Below, one piece after another: positions 36,038 through 48,689 of a DNA stretch of 64,000 bases. The position numbers and the translations under genes are program-made. Source of the DNA: Chiridota heheva (Eukaryota; Echinodermata; Holothuroidea; Apodida; Chiridotidae); assembly GCA_020152595.1 (NCBI GenBank), contig JAIGNY010001587.1:2202501-2266500 (forward strand), written 5' to 3'. Numbering within the stretch: the stretch's first letter is position 1; each line of letters begins with the position of its first letter. The notes under the pieces were generated by a model, which was not told where the DNA came from, made no database searches, and was given only the letters and a program-made list of their open reading frames with translations.

Positions 36038-38689
36038 TTTACTTCAAGTTATACCTTACCTTCCATGCTATAATATGCAATCAGATTGCAACCGAGGATA
36101 GGAAGGAAGGGAGTTCAGATCGCCGCATTTTTTTTTTTTTTTTTTTAATGGCTGGTACGAAAACTCACACGAACCGAATCCCGTTTAAAGGATCGAAATT
36201 CCTTCACCTCGGAAGGATGAAAGACCTCAAGAGTGGGAGGAACTAAAACATAGGAAACCACGGCGAGGTACAGTCAAACCGAACAAGGCACCATTCGTTG
36301 ACAGTAACGGAGGCAAACCTCGAAAGAACCTGAGCGTAAAGCCCAGAAAAACAAGCCAACCGAAGAGCGTTTGGACACAATTACAGCAAAGTGTCCACAA
36401 AAACGCCACAAGCCACACGGATTCGTCCACGAGACAGAACCGGCGAGGAAACTACGATTGGGGAACGGCGTGTACCAACGAAAAACGAATTGAAGAAATC
36501 CCGGACAAGGGAAAAATTCGTTAGCGCATAACGCGTAAGAGCTAAAGTTAGCGGGGAACACGAACGCCGAAAAGTGAGTCAGACCAAAAACCAGAAAAAC
36601 CGCAAAAAGCGGTTTCTCAACGCCGCACGAGAGATCCCGTGAAAAGAGGTTATGCCCCGAACCCGAGTGCATACCGCGCCGTTCTATGAACAGTTCAGAC
36701 TACTTTAACAGAAAGCCACTGGATGATCTATCGGAGGAAAATGTCACATGACACACTACAAAGAGATCTTCCAGAACTCACCAGTGGTCGAGTCAAAGAC
36801 CGTAGACCCCACCGAAAAACCCTGGTGGATAGCTGCAAGGTATCCCAGAGCTCATGACGGAACTAAGCTGGAGAGAGGGCCCACCTCCACAACGGGAGGG
36901 GCGAACAACCCCTCAGAAAAGCCATGCTACGCCGAGGAAAGGCGGGCCGAGGCTACACCATCAAACGGCGCTCCGGGACTGAGATGCAGTCCGCCGGAGC
37001 CCGGAAAGAGACAAAAATCGTCCCTGACCCGAGGCTCGTGACGTGAAGCCTGCAAGGTCTCGAGCAGCCAAAGTTCGTCCTGCGCCGAGGCGAAAAAAGG
37101 GTCAAGTACCCGTCAAGTTTCCGACAGAAGGGTCACAAGAAAAGTGCCCGACCTTGATCAAGAAGCCCGCCGGCACCGACGCGATATCTGACGGGTGAAA
37201 ACCGTAGCAGTTGCGGAACGCAGCGTAGCTCCAGGCCACGCCTATCAACAGCGAAACTTGTCTAAGAAGTTGACTGGAGAAAGTGTTAACGCATTCACGA
37301 TAGTAACAACCTTGAAACCGCGGAGCCCTACGGCTCACGGCGCGAGAAAAACGAATACCGTATGTCTGTACGGGCAGTTAAGTAACAGGCCGTGAAACCG
37401 CAAGGAAGCAGCTGTAAGGTGTTAAAGTATGGAAGGAACCATACGTGCGTCGTTGGTAATAGCTACCCCAAACGTAGGTTGTCTGCAAAAGGCCACCTAT
37501 GGTCAAGAAAAACATCCTGCATGGAGGTAATATTGACAAGTAGGGGGTAACGACGTACTCGTCAACCGTATGAGTCATAAACCCCAACACTGGGGTAGAA
37601 ATCACGAAAGAGGTGGCGTCCTGTATACTACACGGACGTTAAACACCCTGCACCACGGAGCGGAAAAGCGGCGTGGCTGGCTACTGGGGGACTTACGCCG
37701 TACAAAGCACGCAACCCCGTTAAGTATAATAGATCCGTTATGGGTCTACAAAGGCGTCAGCATGACAAGTAAAAACCACGAGTCCACCGCCAACGATGTC
37801 GCTGTGCACCACGGAGCAAAAAGCTCGTGACTACGCGAGGGGACAACTGGTACTGGTGCGTGTCCCGAACGGGAAGTAGCTATCAGTACCAAAGGACCGT
37901 CTAGGTCCACGATAAGCGTGAACGCATTACTACACCTGTAACGTGAGTCGTTATCTCATTATACCTCTATTCACCACGGGCCATCGAGTAAGTGGCGACG
38001 CGTAGGGAAGAAGTACACAGCACGCGTTCCGTTGAGAATAGGTAAAATATATATAAACTGAGGCCGTAAGAAATACGGAGGAGTTCACGTGCCACGCAAG
38101 CTATACGAGTCGTAAACTGAGTTTGTTCCATCACGGAGCTCACGAAACCGGTAGCTGCGTGGGGAAGAGGGGACGACCGTCGTACTCAGCACGCGTGTCG
38201 GTAAGAGAAACGGCCGCGAACGCAGTAGTTCATGGCTACTGGTCCTCTACCACACAGCCGCGCGCGCTGGTATAGGCCGTTAACTCCGTTTGTATAAAAT
38301 CACTACGGAGCCGCGGCCGGGCGGCTCACGCGTGGGGACTGCCGTCGAACGCTAAAAACGCCCCAGCAAGAAAACGCGATCGCGGAACACTGCAACACGC
38401 GGCTAACGGTCATAATATCCGAAGTTCCGATACCGGGTTTATCGACGTTGTACGTAAAACGCGTTAATATCTGTAGAATGTGAGCCGAGGTCGTTCGGCG
38501 CAAGAATCACATTCAGAGTAGTTGAACGGTCGTGGAACTACGTAACACGGAGGAATAGCTCGTGATGGTATGCCTCCCGTAAAGAAGGAAATCTTATCAC
38601 CCGAGCGCTAGGCCTCGAAAACCGAGCAAGCGCTAACACGCCGACGCATCCTGGGAGCGTGACGCATACCGACAAACGGGACTCGCCCT

Positions 38690-41040
38690 CGTGTCCATGA
38701 ACTGGTGAAAAACTATGCGGAACCGTGGCGTTCAACGCGAAAATCTCACCAAGTCAGCTCACACGGACGTGGGGATCTCGAAACTAACGGGTGTGACGAC
38801 GTTATGCGTTACCTTGCTGTAGAACTAAGCAGCACTACAGACCCAAACGTCATCCCATGCCCCGGACGGAGCCGCCAAGTTGTGTTACGGACCCGCACGG
38901 GCCGTAAAACAAGCCGTGGGGGCCGTATGGAACCGATTACGAGCCGTCACGGACCCTAATGGACCCGATGCAAAGGAATCCAATGGCTCTACAACTAGCC
39001 GTAAAAAGGGGGACTAACTCACGTAAGACCCGTAGGGCCGCCTCTTGTTGGCCGACCGGTCCCATCGCGGAACCGAGGACCACAGCGGTGTACACGGGTT
39101 TGAACAAGTCGATAACACCAAAGCGCAACCCAAGAAGCGTTTACATGACGCGACGACCGCAGGACAGTCAAGGCGCGCAGAACGCACCGACACTAAAGGG
39201 ACCTGCCCGTCGTGGTCGATGATATAGGCGCAAAACATCGCGAACTGTGACGTTCAACGCGGAAAATCCTACAGAGGCAGTTCACACGGCCGTGGGACAG
39301 CGTAGCTATGACCAAGCAGCTTCCTAGCTAGCGAACTCAACCGGGGTTCATCGTACAGTGTACGTTATCCCGTTGCAAAAACTCCGAAGTCGTACAGGCC
39401 CGCACGGTCAGAGAAGCGTTTGCACGCTATGCAAAGCGGGACCTCTGAGGTGCGTAACGCATCGGCGCACGGAGGCCTGTCCTCCGTGCCTACGATACTG
39501 GTGAAAGTAATTGCGGAAATGTAACGCGTTCAACGCGGATAATCGTATAAATGGTGTTCACATGATCGTGGAACTGCGTAGCTAATGGCCACGGAACCAT
39601 GAATAGAATAGCTCTCACGGCGCTATACTACTTGTGAAGATTATCACTTGTCACCTGGCCACATAGCTCGTAGCTAGCGGTGCATATCCGGGTAAATCGT
39701 GACGTGTACGATATCCCGTTACAAAACTACGGAGCCGCACGCGCATCCGAACACCGGAGCCGCACGCGCTCGGTCGCACCTTGAAAAATACCGGTCGCGG
39801 TGGAGTCTGTGCTCCGACCACGCCGCTGGAACCCAATCGCTGCAAAGAGTACCACGAATGGACTCGCAGCATAATCTGCACGCCGTAACGCGTGAGATGG
39901 ATGTGACCGAGCGTAAAGCAAAGAAGCGTTATCACGCTATGCCGGGTCATCAAGGGTGTGTAGAGCATCGGCGCCGAGGACCTGTCCTCCATGTCCATGA
40001 TACTGGTGAAAATAATTACGGAACGGTAATGTTCAACGCCAGACAATCTTAATTGCGTTCACACGAGTCGTGGAACTGCGTAGCTAATGGCTACGGGACC
40101 AAGAAGAAAATAGCTGTCGTGATGCTATACTTCTTGTAAAGAAAGTCATCTGTCACCTGACCACGTGAGCGTAGTAGCTAGTGGGCGTATAACCGGTGAA
40201 CCGTGCAGTGTACGTTATCCCATTAGAGATAAGTTCCGCTCACTGGAGCCGCCCAATGGAAGCGAAAGGACCCGTAAACGCGGACCGTGGACTCGTATGG
40301 AACCGCACGGACCCGTAAACACGGGCGCGGAACCGTCCAATGGAACCGTGCACGGACCCGTAAAAACACGGACGTGGAACCGCACGGACCCGTAAACATG
40401 GGCCGTGGAACCGTATAACTGTCGTAGCCGTTGGCTATGGGACCAAGAAGAAAAATAGCTGTCTCAATGCTATACTTCCGGATGAACCGCACGGTGTACG
40501 TCTTTCAAGAGGCGCTCCGCTAGGGAGTGGGCGGCGGCCCGCCTCCCTGGCTTTGGACCTGGGTGGCGGTGGGGAGACGAAGAGGGCCTCTCAGACCGCC
40601 GCTTCTCCACTTTCTCCGCGCTCTTTGAAAGTACCGTCGCGGTGGAGTCTGTGCTCCGACCACGCCGCTAGATCCCAATCGCTGCAAAGAGTACAGGGAT
40701 TTGACTCGCAGCATAATCTGCACGCGTAACACGTGAGATGGATGTCACCGAGCGTAATTTAAAGAAGCGTTTGCACGCTACGCATCACGAGACATCCTGG
40801 GTGTGTAAAAACATCGACACTCGGGGACCTGTCCTTCATGTCCATGATACTGGTGAAAATAAACACGGAACTTGTAACGTTCAACGAGACAGTCTTAATT
40901 GCGTTCACACGAGCCGTGGAACTGCGTAGCTAATGGCTACAGGACCAAGAAGAAAAATAACTGTCAATGCTATACTTCTTGTCAAGAATGTCACCTGTCA
41001 CCTGACCACGTAGCTAGTGGGCGTATAACCGATTAAACCG
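38690..41040. repeat. Diverged tandem modules of the CpG-rich element
   Basis: A module marker (GTCCATGATACTGGTGAAAA followed by a GTTCAACG block and TGGAACTGCGTAGCTAATGG) recurs at about 38693, 39211, 39488, 39991 and 40837, increasingly similar to the right. A second marker, GGTGGAGTCTGTGCTCCGAC, occurs at 39797 and 40642. Both last intervals are about 846 bp, so the final pair is a clear tandem duplication. Confidence 0.85.
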
Positions 41041-41054
41041 CATGCGATGTCACG

Positions 41055-41870
41055 CGAACCCGTTAAATACGGACCCGTGTAAACACGGGCCGCGGAACCG
41101 CCCAATGGAACCGCCCGCCCGTAACAACGGGCCGCGGAACCGTATGGAACCGCCCAATGGAACCGCCCGCCCGTAATAACGGGCGCGGAACCGTCCGCCC
41201 GTAACAACAGGCCGCGGAACCGTATGGATCACGGAACCGCCCAATGGAACCGCCCGCCCGTAACGGGCCGCTGGAATCCGTATGGACCACGGAACCGCCC
41301 GCCCGTAATAACGGGCCGCGGAACCGTATGGATCCCGGAACCGTATGGATCCGCCCCCGAACCGCACAATGCCCGCACATAGGGCTGCGGAACCGTCAGG
41401 GATGGTCCAACGGAACCGTATGGAACCGCCGCCCGTAACGGGCCGCGGAACCGCACGGAACCGTCCAATGGAACCGCCCGCCCGTAACAACGGCCGCGGA
41501 ACCGCCCAATGGAACCGTCCGCCCGTAACAACGGGCCGCGGAACCGTATGGAACCGCCCAATGGAACCGTTTGCCCGTAACAACGGGCCGCGGAACCGTA
41601 TGCAACCGTCAATGGAACCGTTCGCCCCCGTAATAACGGGCCGCGGAACCGTATGGAACCGCCCAATGGAACCGTTCGCCCGTAACAACGGGCCGCGGAA
41701 CCGTATGGAACCGCCCAATGGAACCGTTAGCCCGTAACAACGGGCCGCGGAACCGTATGGAACCGTCAATGGAACGTTCGCCCGTAACAACGGGCCGCGG
41801 AACCTTATGGACTCACGGAACCGCCCAATGGAACGTTAAGCCCGTAACAACGGGCCGCGGAACGTATGGA
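41055..41870. repeat. 52-bp minisatellite with built-in hairpin
   Basis: The unit contains GGAACCGTATGGAACCGCCC, AATGGAACCG and then GCCCGTAACAACGGGC, a 6-bp stem with a 4-base loop. The heptamer GGAACCG occurs three times per unit, so the unit itself grew from a shorter repeat. There are about 15 copies with indels. Open frames through it on the minus strand are by-products. Confidence 0.93.
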
Positions 41871-41883
41871 CTCGAACCTTATG

Positions 41884-42620
41884 GAACCGTCCCCAACTCA
41901 CAACAACCGGCGTTCAACGCGTTACAAGGGTTGTGGAGTCGATAGGGACTGTCCAATGGAACCGTTGGAACCGTGTTTACAACTTAGGCGACGTTCGTTA
42001 ACGCCCTAAGAGGTTCTTCTCTCTCTCTCTCACTTACCGTTACGGAACCGTCCAATGGAACCGTTCGCCCGTAACTTTTTACGGGCCGCGGAACCGTATG
42101 GACTCCGGGAACCTTATGGAACCGCCCCCGAACTCACAACAACCGGCGTTCAACGCGTTACAAGGGTTGTGGAGTCGACAGGGACTGTCCAATGGAACCG
42201 CTTTGGAACCGTGTTTACAACTTAGGCGACGTTCGTTAACGCCCCTAAGAGGTTATCTCTCTCTCTCTTCCGTTACGCTCTAGGCGCAACGCCTCTAAGA
42301 GCGTAACCTTCTCAGTGAATCTCTTTTATATATCTCAAAAGAGAAGAACATATATCCATGCGCATACATACACAAATACGGCAAAGTAAGTATGATCTTA
42401 CGGACACGCTAAAGAGAGACGAGGCCTAGCAGTCTAAACAGAACATCAAAACTCTCTTAAACAGAAAAAATTTTACTGGAAAAATAAATTTCTTAAGAGA
42501 AGAACGTAAGTCCAAACGCACAAACCTAAACACGGCAAAGTAACTATGATCTTACGGACACGCTAAAGAGAGACGAGGCATAGCATTCTAAACAGAACAA
42601 CACTTGCTTTAACAGAAAAA
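41884..42620. repeat. Two successive tandem duplications (about 241 bp and 145 bp)
   Basis: CTCACAACAACCGGCGTTCA, then TTACAACTTAGGCGACGTTC and a CT-run occur at 41894-42035 and again at 42133-42275. Next, AGTATGATCTTACGGACACG-type sequence with AGAGAGACGAGG occurs at 42388 and 42540. Confidence 0.9.
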
Positions 42621-43470
42621 ATTTAAAACCAAAAAATTTTCTATCTGAAAAACTTTAGAAACCCGAAAACGATCCAACGTGAATGACTTTACTAGCGCCG
42701 GGTAGCGTGGGAAACACCAACCACTGTGTACTTGAGGTCTGTAAAGATACAAAGGAAAGATTATTTTCCCTGTAATTAGGTCGCCGGAGAGACCCACCCA
42801 CGGTCTCTCCGACACCCCAATTTCAATCCTGAAAATTAAATATTTTATCTCCAAACTGTGTGAGAAAAATAAAAATATTCATATGCTGTTAACGTGAAAA
42901 CTAAAAATAAGCTCGCTAGTAACAACTGTAGCTCCCTAGAGTTGTCACAGGGCGACCCACATTTACCCAGCGGTGACTATGACCCAATGCGCATGCGCCA
43001 AAATCGAAAAAAGAAATTGGCCTAATGCATACGAGAAGGTGTACTGAAATATCCTAGCGTGCTAAACACTATACATAGTATAACGCTAGGGTCACCTCGA
43101 GGCGTGGTGGGGCTAAGGGAGAAAAAGACTAATTCCCGGGCGAGAGGTCCCCTAGACAGGCACAACCTGTGCTCTAGGACCTAAAACACCCACCACGAGA
43201 GTAGGACGCTCGAACTAGCCACTCGCTATGTACGAATGGAGACAAAAACCCGCTATCCTAAGTGTAGGCTACACGGGTAAAGTCGTAGGTCGGCCGAAGA
43301 AATCTCGGACCCATGGCTATCTCACCCTTCTCTCGAAGACTTGAAAAGGCGAGCCAGATGAGAACGGGCAGCGTAAAAACCCTTCAGGTAGAAGCTGCGA
43401 AGAGAAAAGAGTTAGAAAGGTTAATTAAAAATAACATAAAAAGTGACCAGTTTTCAGCGATGTTGTGAAA
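42621..43470. other. Right inner part of the CpG-rich element
   Basis: Less repetitive sequence leading to the right terminus. Splice-like or coding features were looked for and not found. Confidence 0.4.
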
Positions 43471-43626
43471 CAAACGCGCTGAAAAAGAGTGAGGTGGTAC
43501 AGAGGTATTATGGAGGTCAGGGCTTGGCTGGTTACTGCGTTTTTAGGTTCGGTTAGAAGTGCGTTAGAATCAGGTCGTGTGACCAGATTGCATATTATAG
43601 CATGGAAGGTAAGGTATAACTTGAAG

Positions 43627-43762
<136 letters not shown>

Positions 43763-43912
43763 ATTGTTTAACATACTAATCATTGTTTTTTGTATAATAA
43801 AAAATTAATACAAGTATGCTTGAATTATGTGCATAATTTAAATTAAGGGTATTCATTGATTACAGCTACCTATGGGAACACAACCATATATCCAAGCCTT
43901 ACATTTGAAGAA

Positions 43913-43924
43913 AGTGCCTCTTGA
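43913..43924. repeat. Target-site duplication, left copy
   Basis: AGTGCCTCTTGA, identical to 44737-44748, brackets the LINE. Confidence 0.9.
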
Positions 43925-44736
43925 TTTGATTTGATTAAGGCTTAACGGCACCACAACAACTAAGGTCAAATTGTGCCTGAGAGGTCAGATCATTCTAGAG
44001 GTAGGAAGTAAAGGAAACAGGGGGAGAATGAGAAAAATTTAAGGACAAAAGGTCAGAAAGCTGTGATCGTGAGGGGAGGTGCATGGTTGAAACAAAACAA
44101 AGTATAGAGGGGGTGGAAGAGGAGAACTAAATATGGTCATAGAGGGAGGCATGATGAAGGAAGGAGATAATTTCATCCGGAGGATTTTTCTGGAAGAACT
44201 TAGCAATTGAGTTGTAGGGAGCGAGGGAAGCTCTGGGAAGGTTATACAGGGGGCAAGCAAGGAGAACGTGATGGACTGTGAGGGTGCAATGGCAATTGTT
44301 GAAGAGGGGTTGGGGGGAGCCAATAAGGAGGTGGGAGTGGGTGAGATGAGTGTGACCAATTCTAAGACGGGTAATATGAACGTTGTCAATAGGAGAGAGG
44401 TTGTTGATGGTGGCTTTGATCGGAATTGTGGGCTGGATGACATGGACTTTGTTATCAATTTGGGACTTCCATGAGGTTTGCCAGCGGTCCCGAACAAGGG
44501 AAGCGATAAGCGGTTTGAGTCAGAGAGGGTTTTGGGAAAAGGGGCAGGGAGGAGGGTGAGGGCAAGCTTAGCGGCTGCATCAGCCCTGTCATTACCCGGG
44601 ATGCCAACATGGCTGGGTATCCAGAAGAAAAGAATACTCTTCCTGCAGAGGGTGGGAGAAAGGAGTTTGCGGGGGAGGAGGTGGCATGTGAGGTTATCCC
44701 ATTTAAGGTTAAGTAAAGAAGTAAGAACAGCCTTCG
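43925..44736 (-). pseudogene. LINE, 5'-truncated: RNase H end and 3' UTR
   Basis: This minus-strand insertion of 812 bp is flanked by a 12-bp target duplication and ends in a TCAAA-type tail at 43925-43940. Its upstream part reads SKAVLTSLLNLKWDNLT and then FFWIPSHVGIPGNDRADAA. The His and the final Asp of that block belong to the active-site region of RNase H. Downstream the frame is lost, and a Cys/His block equivalent to that at 29.9 kb survives only across frames. It belongs to the same family as 29520-30352 and probably to that of 1-1450, where the RNase H lies outside the window. Truncation at the 5' end is the usual result of incomplete reverse transcription. Confidence 0.92.
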
Positions 44737-44748
44737 AGTGCCTCTTGA
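44737..44748. repeat. Target-site duplication, right copy
   Basis: AGTGCCTCTTGA, identical to 43913-43924. Confidence 0.9.
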
Positions 44749-45761
44749 AACACGGATGGGATGAAACTGCCAGTGTCATTTTCATCCCGTTCGAAGGACA
44801 CTCTCCCAAATTATACATCCCTGGTATTACCAGGGATCTGTTATTTGCCTCTGGTCCTACACAATCATTCGGTCACACAGGTAGTTGAGACAACTCGACA
44901 AAAAATATTGTAATCTTATAAAACCTTAGTATTTAAACATCATGGAGTTCTTCTTACTTGAGATCATTTATACCCTGAAAACTGGTTTAATTATTTCATT
45001 TGGTGTTAAAATCGTCAAAATAGCATCATTTTCAGCAGCGTAATTCTGAGCAACTTTCAAAATCTTGCCGACCCATTAGCGTAACCTACTACCCTCGACA
45101 CTATTTCGATAAACAATCCTGTGATTTTGTCATTTCCGTTCATAAGTGCAATATACACGTAGAGCAAGGACTTTTGTGTGTAGAGGTCAGGAGTTATGCA
45201 GCATCCAGCATACTTGCTATGTACAGCAAACACGGGCGGTTGCAGTGCGAAAAGGATTTTCCAAAGATAATAGAAGGCAATAGCAATTACGAGATATTTT
45301 TACACATAAACTAGTGCTTCTTTGAATATGACTCAATGAAACTATATATTGGTTACTTATGAATATACAAGAAATACACTTGACAACTTTCTTCATGCCC
45401 AAAACTCCAAAGACATAACACATATTATGTTATTCAAATCAAAAGTCCCCTCATTTTGCCGTTATACGGGGAGAAAGTTTATTGTTGGAAAACTGTTCAT
45501 GATTTCTTAACTTCAAATGAATTGACGTGAAAATACGAAATATAGCGTCAATTGTGATGTTTAAAGGTTGAATCTAAATCTAACAATTTGTCCAAAACAA
45601 ATTTCATGTATTTCACACCTTAAGAAGAGAGCAAATTTTGTTAAACAGGAAGTGGAATAATTTGAAAATAAACTGGAAATTGCAAACCACCACATGCTGT
45701 TACTGAAAAGCCACAGGCACAGAAAATCAGGATTAAGTTCTGTTCAAGGGCGAGTTCTGTA

Positions 45762-46217
45762 ATAATACCCATGTTTTTACATCTGCAAATGTATCTAAAA
45801 ACAACAAAATGAGTTATTTATTATTCCCAATGTTTAATTTTCAGCAAAAAGCAATGCCTCTAACTATAAATTGACATATGATGCAAAGGTTAACAGTCTT
45901 CCAAGGTACAAGAGGTTTGATGTGATTTTAATGCTGAAACAGAAGACAAATTAAAAGAATTTGAAAAGTAGTGAAAAAAACAAAAGCAGCAAGAGTCCAA
46001 TAAGAAAATATATATATGTAAATTGAAGGGAATTGGTTAAATCTCTATAATAACAGAGTAAGTGTAATAGTTTTGTTTTAAAAGTTTCATGTTACATGAA
46101 TTATCCCAAATATTTTGTTTTTACTTTCTCCTTTATATAAGTCTCAAACTCGGAGTGGAGCACTGGCTTATCCAGCTTTAGTCTATAGCTAGAGGAGGCC
46201 TGAACTTTAAAGAATCG
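45762..46217. other. AT-rich sequence, nothing recognised
   Basis: No gene or repeat seen. Confidence 0.5.
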
Positions 46218-46435
46218 CTAGACCGAAAAGTGAGGGCGCTTGTCTTTGCAAATTTCACAGGTATATTAGCCACAAAAGATTAATAAACTCCATGCATCCA
46301 TGACCCACAGACAACGTGAGGGCAAAGGTCACTGGAATATTCATATTACCCAGAAAATTACTATACCGTTGCATGCTAGATAAGCATTTGATTTTTGGGG
46401 GACCCCTATAACTACGCCCTCACTTTTCAGTCTAG
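46218..46435. mobile_element. MITE family 3, copy 1
   Basis: The left end CTAGACCGAAAAGTGAGGGC and the right end GCCCTCACTTTTCAGTCTAG are inverted over 20 bp with one mismatch. The element is 218 bp and non-coding. A related element lies at 56769-57018. Confidence 0.8.
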
Positions 46436-47925
46436 TGCCCCTTCAATTACGTCTATAGTATCAAAACAGAAAAGAAACCAAAATTTGATTTGGATGCTTA
46501 GTGTAAAGTTGAGTGTAAATTTAATTCCTATAGGGCTGTGGGTGTATGATCTCGCTAACTCACAATATTTCCAAAGAAAATCAGTTAAAGGGCCTTAGAA
46601 GTAGATCCATCCAGATATTACGTCCTTAAAATTTTGGTCCAAAACCCTTCCTGGCTACAATTACCAAGACTAGTCATATGCAACTGGTCTCAAGTCTTTG
46701 ATCATCAATCTACTAAGAGGGCAGTAAACTTATATTCCTCATCTACTCAGCAGAATAATAACTGCCTATTCATTTTGGCAAAAAAACATTTGATTTTAAT
46801 GAAGGACATTTTTCACAGTTAGTTTCATGAATGGATGAATGTAATTAAAAGAAATAAGATTTTTTCAAAAAGTCCGTTTTCCACAGAGGATAGCATCCAC
46901 AGGGACATGAAATAAATGTCATCAGAAACAAAAGAGGTAGAATTTTTTATTCCAGATAATGCACATGTCAACTGTGTGACTCGACCCTACACCCTGGACA
47001 AGGTGAGTCATTGCACCAAAGTGGGTGGACAAATGTACATTGACGCACTTAGATGACCTGACAATTTTTTGTAAAATGACTTACCCCAAATCACTCACCT
47101 CTGTACGAAGTCAATGGGTCTGAAGTAAATTGACTCACCCCAGTCACTCCAATGATGACAATTTGGTATAATGATGCACATGTGAGTCACTATTCCATGT
47201 CAATGACTCGCCTGTGACTGACATTGCAGGGAGTGGTAGGGGTGAGTCATACAACTAACAAATGCATTATTCACAAAAAATGAAAAGTGGTAAAATTCCA
47301 CAATAATTACCAAAGCAAACTTTCAACATCACATATACTGACATATCAAAAATAGTGACGTAATGTTTGCCAAAATCATTCAAGTCACATATTTTTCTTA
47401 AAGAATGTCTAAAGAGATTCCTTTATTAGGGAATTCAAATTCAACACACTATTTTTTACATCTTTTACAAAATTTCTTTTATCATTCCATCCTTTGAATT
47501 TGAGCAAGGATGTCTCACACATGGCAGTAACTTACCCTAAATTACAAAGCTGCTTATGTGATAAAAATGAGGAGGGCAGCAGAACTAAATAACATATCAC
47601 TCTCTCTCTCTCTTTTCTTGAAAATGAACATTCAAGCCACAGCCACATACAGAGTAGATGTTAATGAGGATTTCAAGTTACCTGTTTTTATACAGCCATG
47701 GAATAAAAAAGACTTTCTTAAAAGAATTATGCATAATTAGTCACTGCAACAATAAAGGACAGTAACTCCTAGCAAATTTATTTTAGAATAGTGGATTTTT
47801 AGAGTTACATGTATGGCTGATTAGTGTCAACATTTGAAGTAAAATTGTTGTCATTGTAGATTGATTGAAGGCTTGTTTTAGATCTTTATATCCTTCTATC
47901 AATTTTGTGTTTCAACATCAGCCCG
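46436..47925. other. AT-rich sequence, nothing firmly recognised
   Basis: Loosely repeated GTGAGTCA / TGACTCAC words occur at 46975-47250, without a clean period. A CT-run lies at 47601-47613. Short frames only. Confidence 0.45.
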
Positions 47926-48385
47926 GGCAGCATCAGCCTGGGCTGCGTCAGCCCGGGCTGCATCAGCCCGGGCTGCATCAGCCGGAGCTGCATCAGCTTG
48001 ACGAGCTGCATCGGCCCGAGCTGCATCAGCTTGACGAGCTGCATCGGCCCGAGCTGCATCAGCTTGACGAGCTGCATCGGCCCGAGCTGCATCAGCTTGA
48101 CGAGCTGCATCAGCTTGACGAGCTGCATCAGCTTGACGAGCTGCATCAGCTTGACGAGCTGCATCAGCTTGACGAGCTGCATCAGCTTGACGAGCTGCAT
48201 CAGCTTGACGAGCTGCATCAGCTTGACGAGCTGCATCAGCTTGACGAGCTGCATCAGCTTGACGAGCTGTATCAGCTTGACGAGCTGCATCAGCTTGACG
48301 AGCTGCATCGGCCCGAGCTGCATCGGCTCAAGCTGCATCAGCCTGGGCTGCATCAGCTCGGGCTGCTGCAGCCTGAGCTGGTAAA
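47926..48385. repeat. 18-bp minisatellite (CTGCATCAGCTTGACGAG)
   Basis: About 25 copies. The first few and last few units are variants with GCCCGGGCTGCATCA or GCCCGAGCTGCATCG. The plus strand reads as LHQLDE hexapeptides and the minus strand as LMQLVK. Both strands stay open because 18 is a multiple of three and the unit has no stop codon. Confidence 0.97.
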
Positions 48386-48689
48386 GATCAAGTATCCTCT
48401 CTATCAGAATTATCTTTGAACACTTTTTCAAAAAGAAATGGTAAAGGGTGTAAGACAAGTTTGCTTGATGAAAATTTGTATTTGCCTGACTGATTAAAAA
48501 TGATAAACATGTGTCTATAAAATAACACGAAATAGAAGAAATAGAACAGTTGGGAACAGATTCCTCCCCCCCTTCTCCCCTCCCACCAGTGGCATCGCCA
48601 AAGGTTTTGCCTTGTACTGAAGTGCCAAACACAGCACTACATTAAACCATGCAACCCCTTGCAGGCCCCTGGCGAGATCTATAGGGGTG

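Larger units (their letters stand above)
43905..45761. repeat. 1-kb dispersed repeat, copy 2, carrying a LINE insertion
   Basis: This matches 7481-8476 outside the inserted LINE (43925-44736). The junction sequence GAAAGTGCCTCTTGAAACAC, read with the insert removed, aligns without gaps to GAAAACGCCCCTTAAAACAT at 7486-7505. Confidence 0.85.

Noticed and set aside
41050..41790. 246-codon minus-strand frame in the CpG-rich element
   Set aside because: It lies wholly within the 52-bp hairpin array, and competing frames are open on both strands.
46975..47250. Cluster of GTGAGTCA/TGACTCAC words as AP-1-type binding sites
   Set aside because: No regular spacing and no nearby gene; could be a decayed repeat.
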